Part shown: one piece after another, positions 8,336-16,437 of the stretch | How positions within the stretch are numbered: the stretch's first letter is position 1 | How the letters are laid out: every line of letters begins with the position of its first letter | Assembly (NCBI RefSeq): GCF_037076465.1 | Contig: NZ_AP028908.1 | Span: 3,410,001 to 3,474,000 of the forward strand | DNA from: Pectobacterium araliae | Lineage (GTDB): Bacteria > Pseudomonadota > Gammaproteobacteria > Enterobacterales > Enterobacteriaceae | Direction: 5' to 3' | Length of the DNA stretch: 64,000 nucleotides | Program-made: the position numbers and the translations under genes | The notes under the pieces: model-generated | The model's database searches: none | What the model was told of the DNA's origin: nothing | Seen by the model: only the letters and a program-made list of their open reading frames with translations

Positions 8336-8890
8336 TTACCGCGCGGCCCAGCCATTGTTGGTTTTCACCAGAACAATTTTGGCTTCTTCTGGTTCAGCCA
8401 TCCCTTTCACGCCGGAGAAAGCATTTTTATCAACCCAGCCCGGCACACCATCGAGTTTCCATGTATAGGTCACTTGCGTAATTTTAGCGCCATTACCATC
8501 ACTCGGTTCAGTCCAGCTTGTGATCTCAGCTACAACATGATGACCTATACAGGCACCTTCCTTACGGTCCCAAAACTCAACCTCTTGTCCTTTGTCTGTA
8601 ACCTCCAGAACATCAACGCTGCTAAAGCCATTTGCCTGTTGTGAAACAGTGAGAAGCCCCTGTTCAACAAGCCCGTTCAGGATTTCATCGCTGGCATTGT
8701 ATCCAGCAGAACGGTAGCCATGATTAACCTTTACTGGAAAACCTTTGTTGAACGCAAAGTCATTATTCTGCAGTGAGTAGCACACCTTTGATTTTGAAAT
8801 TTTCGCGTTGATAGCCTTTTCAAAGTCGCCTTTCTCACCACATCCCGCCAGAACAAGAGCGGCACCAGCAACGAGCAAAATCTTCTTCAT
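8336..8890 (-). CDS. predicted lipoprotein, unknown function
   Basis: A lipoprotein with a short basic start (MKK), hydrophobic core and lipobox LAGC near residue 20, so it should be processed by signal peptidase II and anchored to a membrane. The start at 8890 is chosen to place the signal peptide at the N-terminus; ATG four codons upstream (8902) is equally workable. Mature sequence begins GEKGDFEKAINAKISKSKVC and ends NNGWAAR, with a wordless beta-rich middle (TQVTYTWKLDGVPGWV). It leads a two-gene operon with the membrane protein downstream. Homologues with similar architecture occur on enterobacterial islands, but I cannot name the family. Confidence 0.7.
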   Translation of the reverse strand: MKKILLVAGAALVLAGCGEKGDFEKAINAKISKSKVCYSLQNNDFAFNKGFPVKVNHGYRSAGYNASDEILNGLVEQGLLTVSQQANGFSSVDVLEVTDKGQEVEFWDRKEGACIGHHVVAEITSWTEPSDGNGAKITQVTYTWKLDGVPGWVDKNAFSGVKGMAEPEEAKIVLVKTNNGWAAR

Positions 8891-9523
8891 CTTCCTATCC
8901 ATCCTGATAATCAACAATGCTGTTATGTAGAGGTAATCTGCTGCGCACCTGTAGTCGCTAGAGCTTGTTGTTACTGGCATAACGCAGCAAAACCACTTGA
9001 TTAACCAATTGATAGAATTCAATTATTTTTGAGGGCCGTCATATCGTTTGTAACGATCAAAATCAAAATAACGATAGTTATTACCTATCATTAAATATAT
9101 ATCGATCGATTAAATCAATTAACTTGCCGATCGAAAAAACGTTATTCATCGTTATAAACTATCAATATCAATTTATCGATCTGAGTTACCGATCATTTTC
9201 TTGCTAGATGAATCGTTACTGGATAAAGTGAACAGAAGGCTCACTGGACCGTTTATTCGCTGGTTTGTAGGGATAGAACGTCAAACCCTACGACCAACAG
9301 CCAGTACTGCCCTATGGCCCTTTCTTGGCCTTAATTAATGCAGCATCAGGGAAAACAACCATGAGGGATGCCGTTAGCTGATTAGATAGAAAAACTCATA
9401 GGCTTCTGATAAGCGGCTTTCTTCACTATTGATTTACATGAGTATTAATAGCCAGATGCGGCACAACGCTGGCCCCGGATTCTTTGCGCCTATTTTTACG
9501 TTTACTGTTTATATGGAGTTAAC
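8891..9523. other. intergenic region with a cluster of CGAT-containing motifs
   Basis: About 630 bases between divergently oriented lipoprotein genes. Positions 9040-9215 are very AT-rich and contain at least eight cgat/atcg words, several within taacgat, ccgatc or atcgatcgat contexts. The rest (9220-9520) is of average composition with no convincing gene. Promoters for both flanking genes are expected here. The motif cluster may be an operator or simply AT-rich sequence. Confidence 0.4.
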
Positions 9524-9901
9524 ATGAGAAAACTGTTTATTGCTGCGTTGGTGATCCTGCCTCTTACCGCCTGCACCACCTATGGCAACAAATCCCTTAA
9601 AGACGAATCGCAACAAACCGTAAAAACCAAGATCGTTAAAGGGAAAACTACCCAGCAAGATGTTATTAACGCATTCGGGGAACCACAAACACGAGCCACC
9701 AATGATGGACAGGAAATGTGGTCCTACTCCAGCATGTCAGGCGAGAGCCAGATCTCGAACTACATTCCCGGTCTGGCCCTACTGAAGAACAGCAGCACAG
9801 CGCATATGAATTCGTTAGAGATTTGGTTCAAGGGGAATGTTGTTGATCGATATAATTTCAGTCAGACGGCGAGTAAGGTTTCGAAAGGATTGTTGGATTA
9901 A
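9524..9901 (+). CDS. BamE/SmpA-like lipoprotein
   Basis: A 125-residue lipoprotein: signal peptide with lipobox LTAC (Cys17), then a SmpA/OmlA (BamE-type) fold signature KIVKGKTTQQDVINAFGEPQ followed by a QEMWSYSS strand. In BamE this fold supports outer-membrane protein assembly; small island-borne relatives are common and their roles are unknown. ATG at 9524 follows a GGAG site. It stands alone on the plus strand within the island. It is not the housekeeping bamE, since the sequence around it is accessory. Confidence 0.8.
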   Translation: MRKLFIAALVILPLTACTTYGNKSLKDESQQTVKTKIVKGKTTQQDVINAFGEPQTRATNDGQEMWSYSSMSGESQISNYIPGLALLKNSSTAHMNSLEIWFKGNVVDRYNFSQTASKVSKGLLD

Positions 9902-10882
9902 CGAATACCAACCAAATATATTTTTCCCTAGTTTTACTTTTAATTTATTGGTGCCTTTAAAATGGCACCTATTTATTTTATTATCTCATGGCATAACTTA
10001 TTATAAATGAGTTTACCTTGCGCGTGCCCCCCGAAAGGGGACTTCACCCAAGGTTTCACCTCCTGAAATTTCTGACGATAAAGTCAAAAATCGATCAGGA
10101 TTGGCGAGAACCAAGATGAAAATAGTTGACTTCACCCAAGTTGATCTGGCTTAGAGTTCTGGATCGTTTCCAACACAGGACACCCTACGACACTCCCAGA
10201 TTCGCCCATGCAGATAAAATGTATTGCTATCCCCTATTTATGCGATTAAGCAAAGGTAGGGCTTTCTCATAGCCATTCCATTACAATTTCATTTATCTGT
10301 TTAGAGCTTCGCTTCGAGTTGGTATTTCGTCGCTCCCCCTTCTATACCTACAATCAACAAACATACGGACAACTCTTGTAAGCGACTCGCGCTCAATGAC
10401 TCCACATATGCAGACCTGATACAAAGGCGATTAATTTGATTGCTTTCGAGGACTCTGAAGCTTTTAGAAATGGTATTTGAAGTTTGTAAAAAGTTGCGAT
10501 TTAGATTTGACAAATATAAGTTGATTGGGTAATACTTTATTTATATTTGTAATCAGTTCTTGCTTAACTCGATTACAAGGCTTCAAAAGTCGGCAAAACT
10601 TTTTTAGTCCTTAAAAAGTCAGACATCATAGTCTGACTTTTTTGTATCTTTATTCTATTTAACCGATATATATTATTCGTCAAGAGAAAGTCAAAAATAT
10701 TTAGCGTTATTTTAAAATAGCAGATGTAGCGTGACAATATTATCATTTTTTAATCTCTTTAATAAAATATCAGCTTGGATTTTTCTATACATAAACATAA
10801 CATGGAATTCATCAATCATTTTTAACCTCTCAGTTATCTTATCTAGACTATTTCCCTCTCATCGAGGGAATATATTCATTAC
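9902..10882. other. nearly 1 kb without a defensible gene
   Basis: AT-rich in most parts. It contains a CCCC-gaaa-GGGG hairpin near 10026-10040, a 13-base direct repeat gacttcacccaag at 10040-10052 and 10128-10140, and a strong terminator at 10613-10642. A minus-strand frame at 10301-10513 has no ribosome site or family features. The stretch 10030-10200 may be a decayed gene or mobile-element remnant. Confidence 0.4.
10613..10642. terminator. rho-independent terminator, possibly bidirectional
   Basis: Perfect 12-base stem AAAAAGTCAGAC / GTCTGACTTTTT around loop atcata, ending in a run of T on the plus strand and, through the A-run, a run of U on the minus strand. It would end transcription of the minus-strand small-gene operon at 10883-11904. 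Confidence 0.85.
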
Positions 10883-11248
10883 TCAATGCCGGTTTACTGT
10901 CATTTTAAGTTTCCAATAGATAGGATCTTCATTTTTATCCTGTTTTATATTTTTCAATACAAGCGCAATGATATGCTCTTGGTGCCAATACAAAATCTCT
11001 TGTTTTAAATCATCAAGGTCAATGTCAGATACGTCTTTACATTCCCCATCCTCTCCACACTTATCAACTTCGTGCGCAATCAGAACGTCATAAAGTATCT
11101 CTGAATGCATCTGCCCTAATAAAATATTGATTGCTGTTTCAGGTTTTTTTTCAAATATGTTATAAATCGTTTCACAATATCCCTGCAATACATTTTCGAT
11201 AAGATATATTACCGTTTCATTCTTTTCATTTAATACAATCTCTCTCAT
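10883..11248 (-). CDS. small acidic island protein, unknown
   Basis: A 121-residue acidic protein, start at ATG 11248 with AAGGA seven bases upstream; a longer frame lacks a good site. It has a helical N-terminal half and a CGEDGEC pair of cysteines in a loop near residue 75, followed by a DLDDLKQEILYWHQEHI helix. No signal peptide. It is the last gene of a minus-strand series (11904 to 10883) that starts after the AlpA gene. No function can be assigned. Confidence 0.6.
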   Translation of the reverse strand: MREIVLNEKNETVIYLIENVLQGYCETIYNIFEKKPETAINILLGQMHSEILYDVLIAHEVDKCGEDGECKDVSDIDLDDLKQEILYWHQEHIIALVLKNIKQDKNEDPIYWKLKMTVNRH

Positions 11249-11277
11249 ATAGAATCCTTTTGTTAGGTTGATTGTTA

Positions 11278-11291
11278 GCCCCTTGCGGGGC
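11278..11291 (-). repeat. intercistronic GC hairpin
   Basis: GCCCC-ttgc-GGGGC, directly after the stop of the 11303-11593 gene and about 30 bases before the next start. A similar hairpin follows the preceding gene in the same operon (11641-11655). It may slow decay, attenuate transcription or isolate ribosome sites. Confidence 0.55.
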
Positions 11292-11302
11292 AATATTAAA
11301 AC

Positions 11303-11593
11303 TTACCTTCTAAAACTATCCGAATACCTCACCAACATTTCCGCAACTTGCTCAACGTTAACTTCATCAATATCACCACTATTCCCTTCTTGGGTTGTGA
11401 ATCTCTCAAAGTTATTCTGGATATGATCAATAATATACATAATGAATAGACTCATAAAATCAGGATCATCAAGCAGCTCGATACTCTCTCCATTCACTTC
11501 CTGAAAATACTCCCAGCTTGCTTCAAACGATCTCATAGCAAGATCAAGGAACAACTCTGTAGATTTATTTTCAACACCATTTTTTTTAGACAT
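11303..11593 (-). CDS. small acidic island protein, unknown
   Basis: A 96-residue acidic protein with start ATG 11593 and GAGGG six bases upstream. The sequence is mainly helical (LFLDLAMRSFEASWEYFQEV, DDPDFMSLFIMYIIDHIQNNF) and lacks cysteines or a signal peptide. It lies between two other small genes on the minus strand, each separated by a GC hairpin. The acidic, helical nature is like anti-restriction or DNA-mimic proteins of mobile elements, but this is only a compositional resemblance. Confidence 0.6.
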   Translation of the reverse strand: MSKKNGVENKSTELFLDLAMRSFEASWEYFQEVNGESIELLDDPDFMSLFIMYIIDHIQNNFERFTTQEGNSGDIDEVNVEQVAEMLVRYSDSFRR

Positions 11594-11640
11594 AATTAAC
11601 CCTCACTTTTATATGATTATTTGGAATTCTTTTATTTTAA

Positions 11641-11655
11641 CCCCCGAACAGGGGG
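11641..11655 (-). repeat. intercistronic GC hairpin
   Basis: CCCCC-gaaca-GGGGG lies just after the stop of the 11668-11904 gene and before the next start. As minus-strand RNA it is followed by an A/U-rich stretch, so it could act as a weak terminator or attenuator. Confidence 0.55.
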
Positions 11656-11667
11656 TAAATAAGGAAA

Positions 11668-11904
11668 CTACTTTTTATAAACTAGATTTATGATTACAGA
11701 TCCATACTCTAACTCCATCTCGTCAACTAAATCATTATTCACATGCCTGTTTAAAGCGTCTAGCAAGCTTTTATCCTTCATAATCTCCTCGATGGAATAA
11801 CCACTCAGCGCAACAAATACATTGAAGCTTTCTTGGATAACCCTAAGGGTTTTAGGCGTTTTTTCACATACCATGCTTACTAATATTGATATATCATTAT
11901 TCAT
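11668..11904 (-). CDS. small island protein, unknown
   Basis: A 78-residue protein beginning MNNDISILVSMVCEKTPK; ATG 11904 is chosen for its AAGGA site eight bases upstream over a longer frame from 11964. It is helical with a hydrophobic centre (IQESFNVFVALSGYSIEEI) and an acidic tail. It is the first of three small genes downstream of the AlpA gene on the minus strand. Function is unknown. Confidence 0.6.
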   Translation of the reverse strand: MNNDISILVSMVCEKTPKTLRVIQESFNVFVALSGYSIEEIMKDKSLLDALNRHVNNDLVDEMELEYGSVIINLVYKK

Positions 11905-12043
11905 TTTGTTTATCCTTTTTTTGGTAATAAGATTCCCTGCATAAAAGTGCTTTATGCTTTTCAATGTAGGGATGTGATTAATAAAGTGTGTTATTTAACG
12001 TTTTACATAAAACCTCCTTATCGCATTAATAGTGTATTGTTCA

Positions 12044-12244
12044 TTAATCAGCGTGTTTACGTGAAAACTGAATAATATTTTCAATCCATTCATCGATTTC
12101 ACTTTCAACAAAAGCTCTGGCTCTTATGCCAATCTTTATCGGTTCTGGGAATACGCCCCTGCTAATAAGTCGATAAATCCATGCTTTGCTATATCCTGTT
12201 TTGTTCATCACTTCCGGTAGGCGAATAAGTCTTCTTGTTGTCAT
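12044..12244 (-). CDS. AlpA-family regulator / excisionase
   Basis: A 66-residue winged-helix protein of the AlpA (phage Cox/Xis-like) family: RLIRLPEVMNKTGYSKAWIYRLISRGVFPEPIKIG is the typical motif order, ending in the ESEIDEWIE signature. Such proteins bind DNA beside P4-type integrases and control excision or integrase expression. It lies 327 bases from the integrase gene and on the same strand, upstream of the three small genes. It supports assignment of the region as an integrative element. Confidence 0.9.
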   Translation of the reverse strand: MTTRRLIRLPEVMNKTGYSKAWIYRLISRGVFPEPIKIGIRARAFVESEIDEWIENIIQFSRKHAD

Positions 12245-12457
12245 ATATTTCTCCGTTGTTGTTTTGATGAATGTAGTATCTTCAGATCGCTTATGACGTT
12301 CAACCCTCGGAAAATCAGAATTGAACTCGAATTGAGTGTTTTTTATACAAAAACAGATGAAATGGCGGGAAAGCTGTCACTGGGCGGGGTGTAGAGCGAT
12401 TTAGCAATAAGTGCTATTTATTTTGCTGTTTTAAGGTATTTTATAATTTGCATATTA

Positions 12458-12474
12458 ATCAATTGGTTAATCAA
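12458..12474. repeat. 17-base word inversely repeated near 8997
   Basis: The word atcaattggttaatcaa at 12458-12474 occurs in inverted orientation at 8997-9013 as ttgattaaccaattgat. It is largely palindromic and AT-rich, so a chance match is possible. Its position beside the integrase gene makes a recombination or regulatory role worth considering. Confidence 0.3.
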
Positions 12475-12518
12475 TATCAGTTTAAATTCTGACTTAATTC
12501 TTATCTGCTTTAGCCAAG

Positions 12519-12549
12519 AAAAAGGGCTATGTCCGTTAAGACATAGCCC
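12519..12549 (-). terminator. rho-independent terminator of the integrase gene
   Basis: Stem GGGCTATGTC / GACATAGCCC with a cgttaa loop, 21 bases beyond the integrase stop; on the minus strand it is followed by TTTTTCTT. A classical intrinsic terminator. Confidence 0.85.
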
Positions 12550-12570
12550 CTCTTTCATCAGCAGTTATCC

Positions 12571-13785
12571 TTACCCACGCCGATTAAACGCTCCCTGCAC
12601 CACATTGCTTCCGTTCTCAAGGCTTACCATATAGTCGGCATACCATTGCAGCATCTCACGTCTGCCATCGAGATATTGCGCGTGGTTGTAGGTGCCACGG
12701 ATAGCATTCTTATCAACATGCGCCAGTTGGGTTTCAATCCATGCGGTGTTGTAGCCCTGTTCATGAAGAACGGTGCTCATGGTATGGCGGAAGCCGTGAC
12801 CCGTAACCCGGCCTGTATAGCCAATTCGCTTAAATACCTGATTGATACTGGCTTCGCTCATGGTCTTACTGGGATCATTGCGTCCCGGAAACAGTAAAGG
12901 AAATTGCCCCGTCATTGCTCTGATCTGTTCGATAATGGCTAACGCTTGGGTAGAGAGCGGGATGATATGGGGACGGCGCATTTTCATGCGTTCAGCAGAA
13001 ATTTCCCATAGCGCTTTCTTGGTATCGATTTCTGACCATAACGCACCGCGCAATTCACCTGTTCTCAGGCCAGTAATGATCAGCAATCTCGCTGCCAGCA
13101 CCATCAGTTCACTACCAGAGTAGCCAGCAAGGGCTTTAAAGAAAGCAGGAAGCTCTTCAGTGGTCAGGAACGGGTAATGTGTAGACTCATGCCCTTGCAT
13201 GGCACTGGTGAGATCAGGCGCGGGATTATACTCGGCTCTGCCTGTCACGATGGCGTAGCGAAACACTTCGCCGCAGCGTTGGCGCACTTTCTTGGCTTTT
13301 TCGGTTGCTCCCCTGTCTTCCATCTTTTTCAACACATTCAGCAATTCCAGCGGCTTAATGTCTGCAACAGGACGTTGACCAATGAACGGGAAGACGTCTT
13401 TGTTGAACGCTTCAAGAATGTCAGAGGCATACCCCGCTGACCATTTCTTCACTTTCATGTTGTGCCATTCGAGCGCAATTTGCTGAAAGGTGTTTTTTAC
13501 TTCTTCGATGTGGGCTTGTTTGCTTTCTTGCTTAAACGCACTCGGATCAACGCCATTAACCAGCAGCTTTTTAGCATCATCTCTTTTGCTTCTGGCATCG
13601 GCTAAGGTAATGGTCGGGTAAACACCAAACACCACACGTTTTTCTTTACCTGCGATACGGTATTTCATGCGCCAGCTTTTGGTGCCGTTAGGGAACACCT
13701 CCAGATACATGCCCCCACCATCTGCTAACTTGTAGGGTTTATCTTTGGGCTTGGCAGTCTCGACCTGTCTGGCATTGAGCTTCAT
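12571..13785 (-). CDS. P4-like tyrosine integrase
   Basis: A 404-residue site-specific recombinase. The N-terminal DUF4102-like DNA-binding arm starts MKLNARQVETAKPKDKPYKLADGG; the catalytic domain shows Arg in TGLRTGELRGALW, His-x-x-Arg in GHGFRHTMSTVLHEQG, and a candidate nucleophile Tyr in RGTYNHAQY. Integrases of this type insert into the 3' end of tRNA genes, and this one lies 176 bases from a tRNA-Thr gene whose 3' end faces it, fitting use of that tRNA as attB. The length and motif set are those of an intact enzyme. Confidence 0.95.
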   Translation of the reverse strand: MKLNARQVETAKPKDKPYKLADGGGMYLEVFPNGTKSWRMKYRIAGKEKRVVFGVYPTITLADARSKRDDAKKLLVNGVDPSAFKQESKQAHIEEVKNTFQQIALEWHNMKVKKWSAGYASDILEAFNKDVFPFIGQRPVADIKPLELLNVLKKMEDRGATEKAKKVRQRCGEVFRYAIVTGRAEYNPAPDLTSAMQGHESTHYPFLTTEELPAFFKALAGYSGSELMVLAARLLIITGLRTGELRGALWSEIDTKKALWEISAERMKMRRPHIIPLSTQALAIIEQIRAMTGQFPLLFPGRNDPSKTMSEASINQVFKRIGYTGRVTGHGFRHTMSTVLHEQGYNTAWIETQLAHVDKNAIRGTYNHAQYLDGRREMLQWYADYMVSLENGSNVVQGAFNRRG

Positions 13786-13960
13786 TTGGGGGCATCTCCT
13801 CTAGACCGAACACGATATGCCCCCACCGATGCCCCCAACTCACCGTAGATTTCTGTGAACGTGAGTAGACGAGCAGAGACAATAAGGGCCGTTAAACCGC
13901 GTATTATAAGGGTTTAAAGGGTGTTTGAGTAGACTTAGGGAGACGTTAAAATAGGTAGGA

Positions 13961-14036
13961 TGGTGCCGATAATAGGAGTCGAACCTACGACCTTCGCATT
14001 ACGAATGCGCTGCTCTACCAACTGAGCTATATCGGC
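13961..14036 (-). tRNA. thrW: tRNA-Thr (anticodon CGT)
   Basis: A 76-nt tRNA including encoded CCA. Read on the minus strand: acceptor GCCGATA pairing with TATCGGC, D arm with AGCTCAGTTGGTAGAGC, anticodon stem GCATT-CGT-AATGC type loop TTCGTAA, T arm GGTTCGACTCC. It matches E. coli thrW in anticodon and in lying downstream of proBA. It is the likely integration site of the island. Confidence 0.95.
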
Positions 14037-14569
14037 TTTGGGATCGTCATGGCGAGAGCCAGACGTGAACTACGGGGTGACAAATTAGTGATAATGACAC
14101 ATCAAGTCAAGCGTTTGGCGATCGTCTGCTGATTTTATCATCACTCTTACGTTAATACGGCAATTCTGATAATTTTCCGTACTAATAACGTCATATGCTA
14201 TAGCTTTTCGGCTTAACGGATGCGCATGTAGACACATCATCTATGCCGTTCCCTTTTTCGAAAAAAGTGTTTGCAGAATAATACCTCATAAGGTGAAAAC
14301 GCCGCCTTCCTTTAAGGTAAAGATTCTATTTTATAGAAAGTGATATTTACAATAAAAATATCTTTTTACCTTTCTGGTATAAATGCAATACATAACAGAA
14401 CCAATGTGTACCGTTTAGGATAATTCCCTGTTTTTTATTTTCTATTTTTCTCTATTTAAACGACCAAGGCAGCAAGGAGGTTGTCTTAATGTTAGACTTT
14501 CAATAATGCATCGCCAATAGCAAAGTTATTGTTAGCATAGTCATTATACGCTGTAAGAGTAAATAGATC
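14037..14569. other. intergenic region upstream of the tRNA
   Basis: Over 500 bases between the tRNA gene and the LEA-like gene. It should contain the tRNA promoter on the minus strand and the promoter of the plus-strand gene. I see no convincing open frame, hairpin terminator or repeat in it. Confidence 0.4.
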
Positions 14570-14881
14570 ATGAATATGAAAGCACTGTTTTTAGGCTTAA
14601 TTCTGGGAACCAGTTACATTGGCATGGTGGCAGAAAATGATCTGGATTCTGCTCGGGATTCAGCAGAATCAGCCTTCAGTCACGATCGCGCTGAAGCGAG
14701 AGAAAAGGCAGATAAAGTCAAAACTGATGTGAAATCCAGAGAATCCGAAGCCAGAAAAGACGCAGAAAAAGGCTGGGCCGACGTCAAATCTAAAGCGGAT
14801 AATGTTAACAATGTTGCGGAGAAAAATACGCGCGAAACCGCCGACTCAATCCACAATGCCGCAGAGAAACATCAGCATTAA
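14570..14881 (+). CDS. exported LEA-like helical protein
   Basis: A 103-residue protein with a short hydrophobic leader (residues 4-20) and then an Ala/Lys/Glu/Asp-rich helical body with imperfect repeats (REKADKVKTDVKSRES, ARKDAEKGWADVKSKAD, NVAEKNTRETADSIHNAAEK). This resembles late-embryogenesis-abundant or apolipoprotein-like proteins that protect membranes or proteins under stress. Start at 14570; a second ATG two codons later is also plausible. No function is proven. It lies alone between the tRNA and proA. Confidence 0.6.
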   Translation: MNMKALFLGLILGTSYIGMVAENDLDSARDSAESAFSHDRAEAREKADKVKTDVKSRESEARKDAEKGWADVKSKADNVNNVAEKNTRETADSIHNAAEKHQH

Positions 14882-14917
14882 TATGAAATAACGTGTGGCT
14901 AAGCCAAGGATAAATAA

Positions 14918-14939
14918 CTATCCTCCGATAGGAGGATAG
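14918..14939. repeat. perfect hairpin after the LEA-like gene
   Basis: CTATCCTCC-gata-GGAGGATAG, a 9-base perfect stem 37 bases after the stop. No U-tract follows, so it could be a weak terminator or mRNA stabiliser. Confidence 0.45.
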
Positions 14940-15173
14940 ACTATGTATTTGTGAAATACCACACAAAGCATAGCCTGTTACTATTGGAGGGTGTTTTTCC
15001 GATGCATTATTTTATTTCGTTTTTATTACTGTATTAAATTTTAAATTAAATAAATGCAACACAGAAAGGAATTACAGTTGGAATGATATATATTATTTAG
15101 AAAAAAATGAAGTAAAAAACGGAGTAAACATAATACTGCGCATATCACTTTGATATACGCAGCCATTAAGCGA

Positions 15174-16427
15174 TTAGACGCGAATCAGATCGTCGCCATA
15201 ACCAATCCACTTATAGGTGGTCAGCGCTTCCAGTCCCATCGGGCCACGTGCGTGCAGTTTCTGGGTACTGACGGCCACTTCCGCCCCCAGGCCAAACTGG
15301 CCGCCGTCGGTGAAGCGCGTACTCGCGTTGACATACACCGCAGAGGAATCCACTTCACGCACGAAGCGTTCCGCATTGCTCAAGGAGTGCGTCAGAATCG
15401 CATCAGAGTGCTGTGTACCATGCTCGCGGATATGGGCAACCGCCGCATCCAGATCGTCCACCAGCGTGATGTTTAGGTCGTTAGAGAGCCATTCATCGTT
15501 ATAGTTGGCCTCTTCCACTGCAACGACGCTTGCCGGGCCACCCGTCAGATAAGGCATCGCTGAAGGGCTGGCGTGGAGCGTAACGCCCGCCGCCGCCATT
15601 TTTTTGCTCAGTTCTGGCAGGAAACGATCGGCGATATGTTGATTGACCAGCAGCGTCTCCAGGCTGTTACAGGCGCTAGGGCGCTGCACTTTGGCGCTTT
15701 CAATGACCGTCAACGCTTTGTCGAAATCAATGCTGTCGTCAGCATAGATGTGACAAACGCCGATACCACCAGTGATGACCGGAATCGTCGATTGTTCACG
15801 ACACAGCTTATGCAAACCAGCACCGCCACGCGGAATCAGCATATCCACGTAGCGATCGAGCTTCAGCAATTGATTGACCAGTTCACGATTCGGGCTTTCA
15901 ATCGCCTGCACCGCAGCGGCAGGCAGGCCGCACTGCGACAGTGCCTGCTGAATCACTTTTACCGTCGCCGCATTGGTACGGTACGTCTCTTTGCCACCGC
16001 GCAGAATCACCGCGTTACCGGTTTTCAGGCACAGGGACGCGACATCAATGGTGACATTCGGGCGTGCTTCATAAATCACGCCAACTACGCCCAGCGGCAC
16101 GCGGCGACGTTCCAGCTTAAGTCCGTTATCCAACATATTGCCGTCAATCACCTGCCCGACCGGATCGGTCAGACGGCATACCTGACGCACATCGCTGGCG
16201 ATCGCACTCAGTCTGTCCTGCGTTAAGAGCAGACGATCCAGTAATGCCCCACTCATGCCATTTTGGCGTGCATCGGCTAAATCCAGCGCGTTAGCCGCGA
16301 GAATTGTCGCGCTCTCGGCTTCCAGCAAATCCGCAATCGTCAGCAGCGCGTGATCTTTCTGCGCCGTGCTCAAGACCGCTAGCTGATAAGAGGCCGCTTT
16401 TGCCGCTTTACCCATTTGTTCAAGCAT
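15174..16427 (-). CDS. proA: glutamate-5-semialdehyde dehydrogenase (gamma-glutamyl phosphate reductase)
   Basis: Second enzyme of proline synthesis: NADPH-dependent reduction of gamma-glutamyl phosphate to glutamate 5-semialdehyde in the cytoplasm. The 417-residue length equals E. coli ProA. Family motifs are visible: [23 protein letters not shown], and the catalytic Cys in [12 protein letters not shown]. It starts at ATG 16427 with AAGGAG six bases upstream, ten bases after the proB stop, so the two are co-transcribed. Conserved neighbours (proB, crl, frsA) fit the enterobacterial backbone. Confidence 0.97.
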   Translation of the reverse strand: MLEQMGKAAKAASYQLAVLSTAQKDHALLTIADLLEAESATILAANALDLADARQNGMSGALLDRLLLTQDRLSAIASDVRQVCRLTDPVGQVIDGNMLDNGLKLERRRVPLGVVGVIYEARPNVTIDVASLCLKTGNAVILRGGKETYRTNAATVKVIQQALSQCGLPAAAVQAIESPNRELVNQLLKLDRYVDMLIPRGGAGLHKLCREQSTIPVITGGIGVCHIYADDSIDFDKALTVIESAKVQRPSACNSLETLLVNQHIADRFLPELSKKMAAAGVTLHASPSAMPYLTGGPASVVAVEEANYNDEWLSNDLNITLVDDLDAAVAHIREHGTQHSDAILTHSLSNAERFVREVDSSAVYVNASTRFTDGGQFGLGAEVAVSTQKLHARGPMGLEALTTYKWIGYGDDLIRV

Positions 16428-16437
16428 CGCGAACTCC

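Larger units (their letters stand above)
1..13985. mobile_element. right-hand part of an integrative mobilisable element at tRNA-Thr
   Basis: The DNA between the tRNA-Thr 3' end and the window edge carries integrase, AlpA regulator, relaxase with candidate oriT, pilin genes and unknown cargo, and lacks housekeeping genes. The attachment core is expected within the tRNA 3' end near 13961-13985. I searched by eye for a second copy of that sequence in the window and did not find one, so the left end is either outside the window or unrecognised. It could also be two elements side by side. Confidence 0.55.

Noticed and set aside
10301-10513. Minus-strand 70-codon open frame
   Set aside because: No ribosome site, no recognisable family, in a stretch that looks non-coding.
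1-13985. Looked for insertion sequences and CRISPR arrays in the accessory region
   Set aside because: No transposase gene, no terminal repeats and no regularly spaced repeats were found anywhere in the window.
15573-16226. Long plus-strand open frame inside proA
   Set aside because: Antisense shadow of a well-conserved gene.
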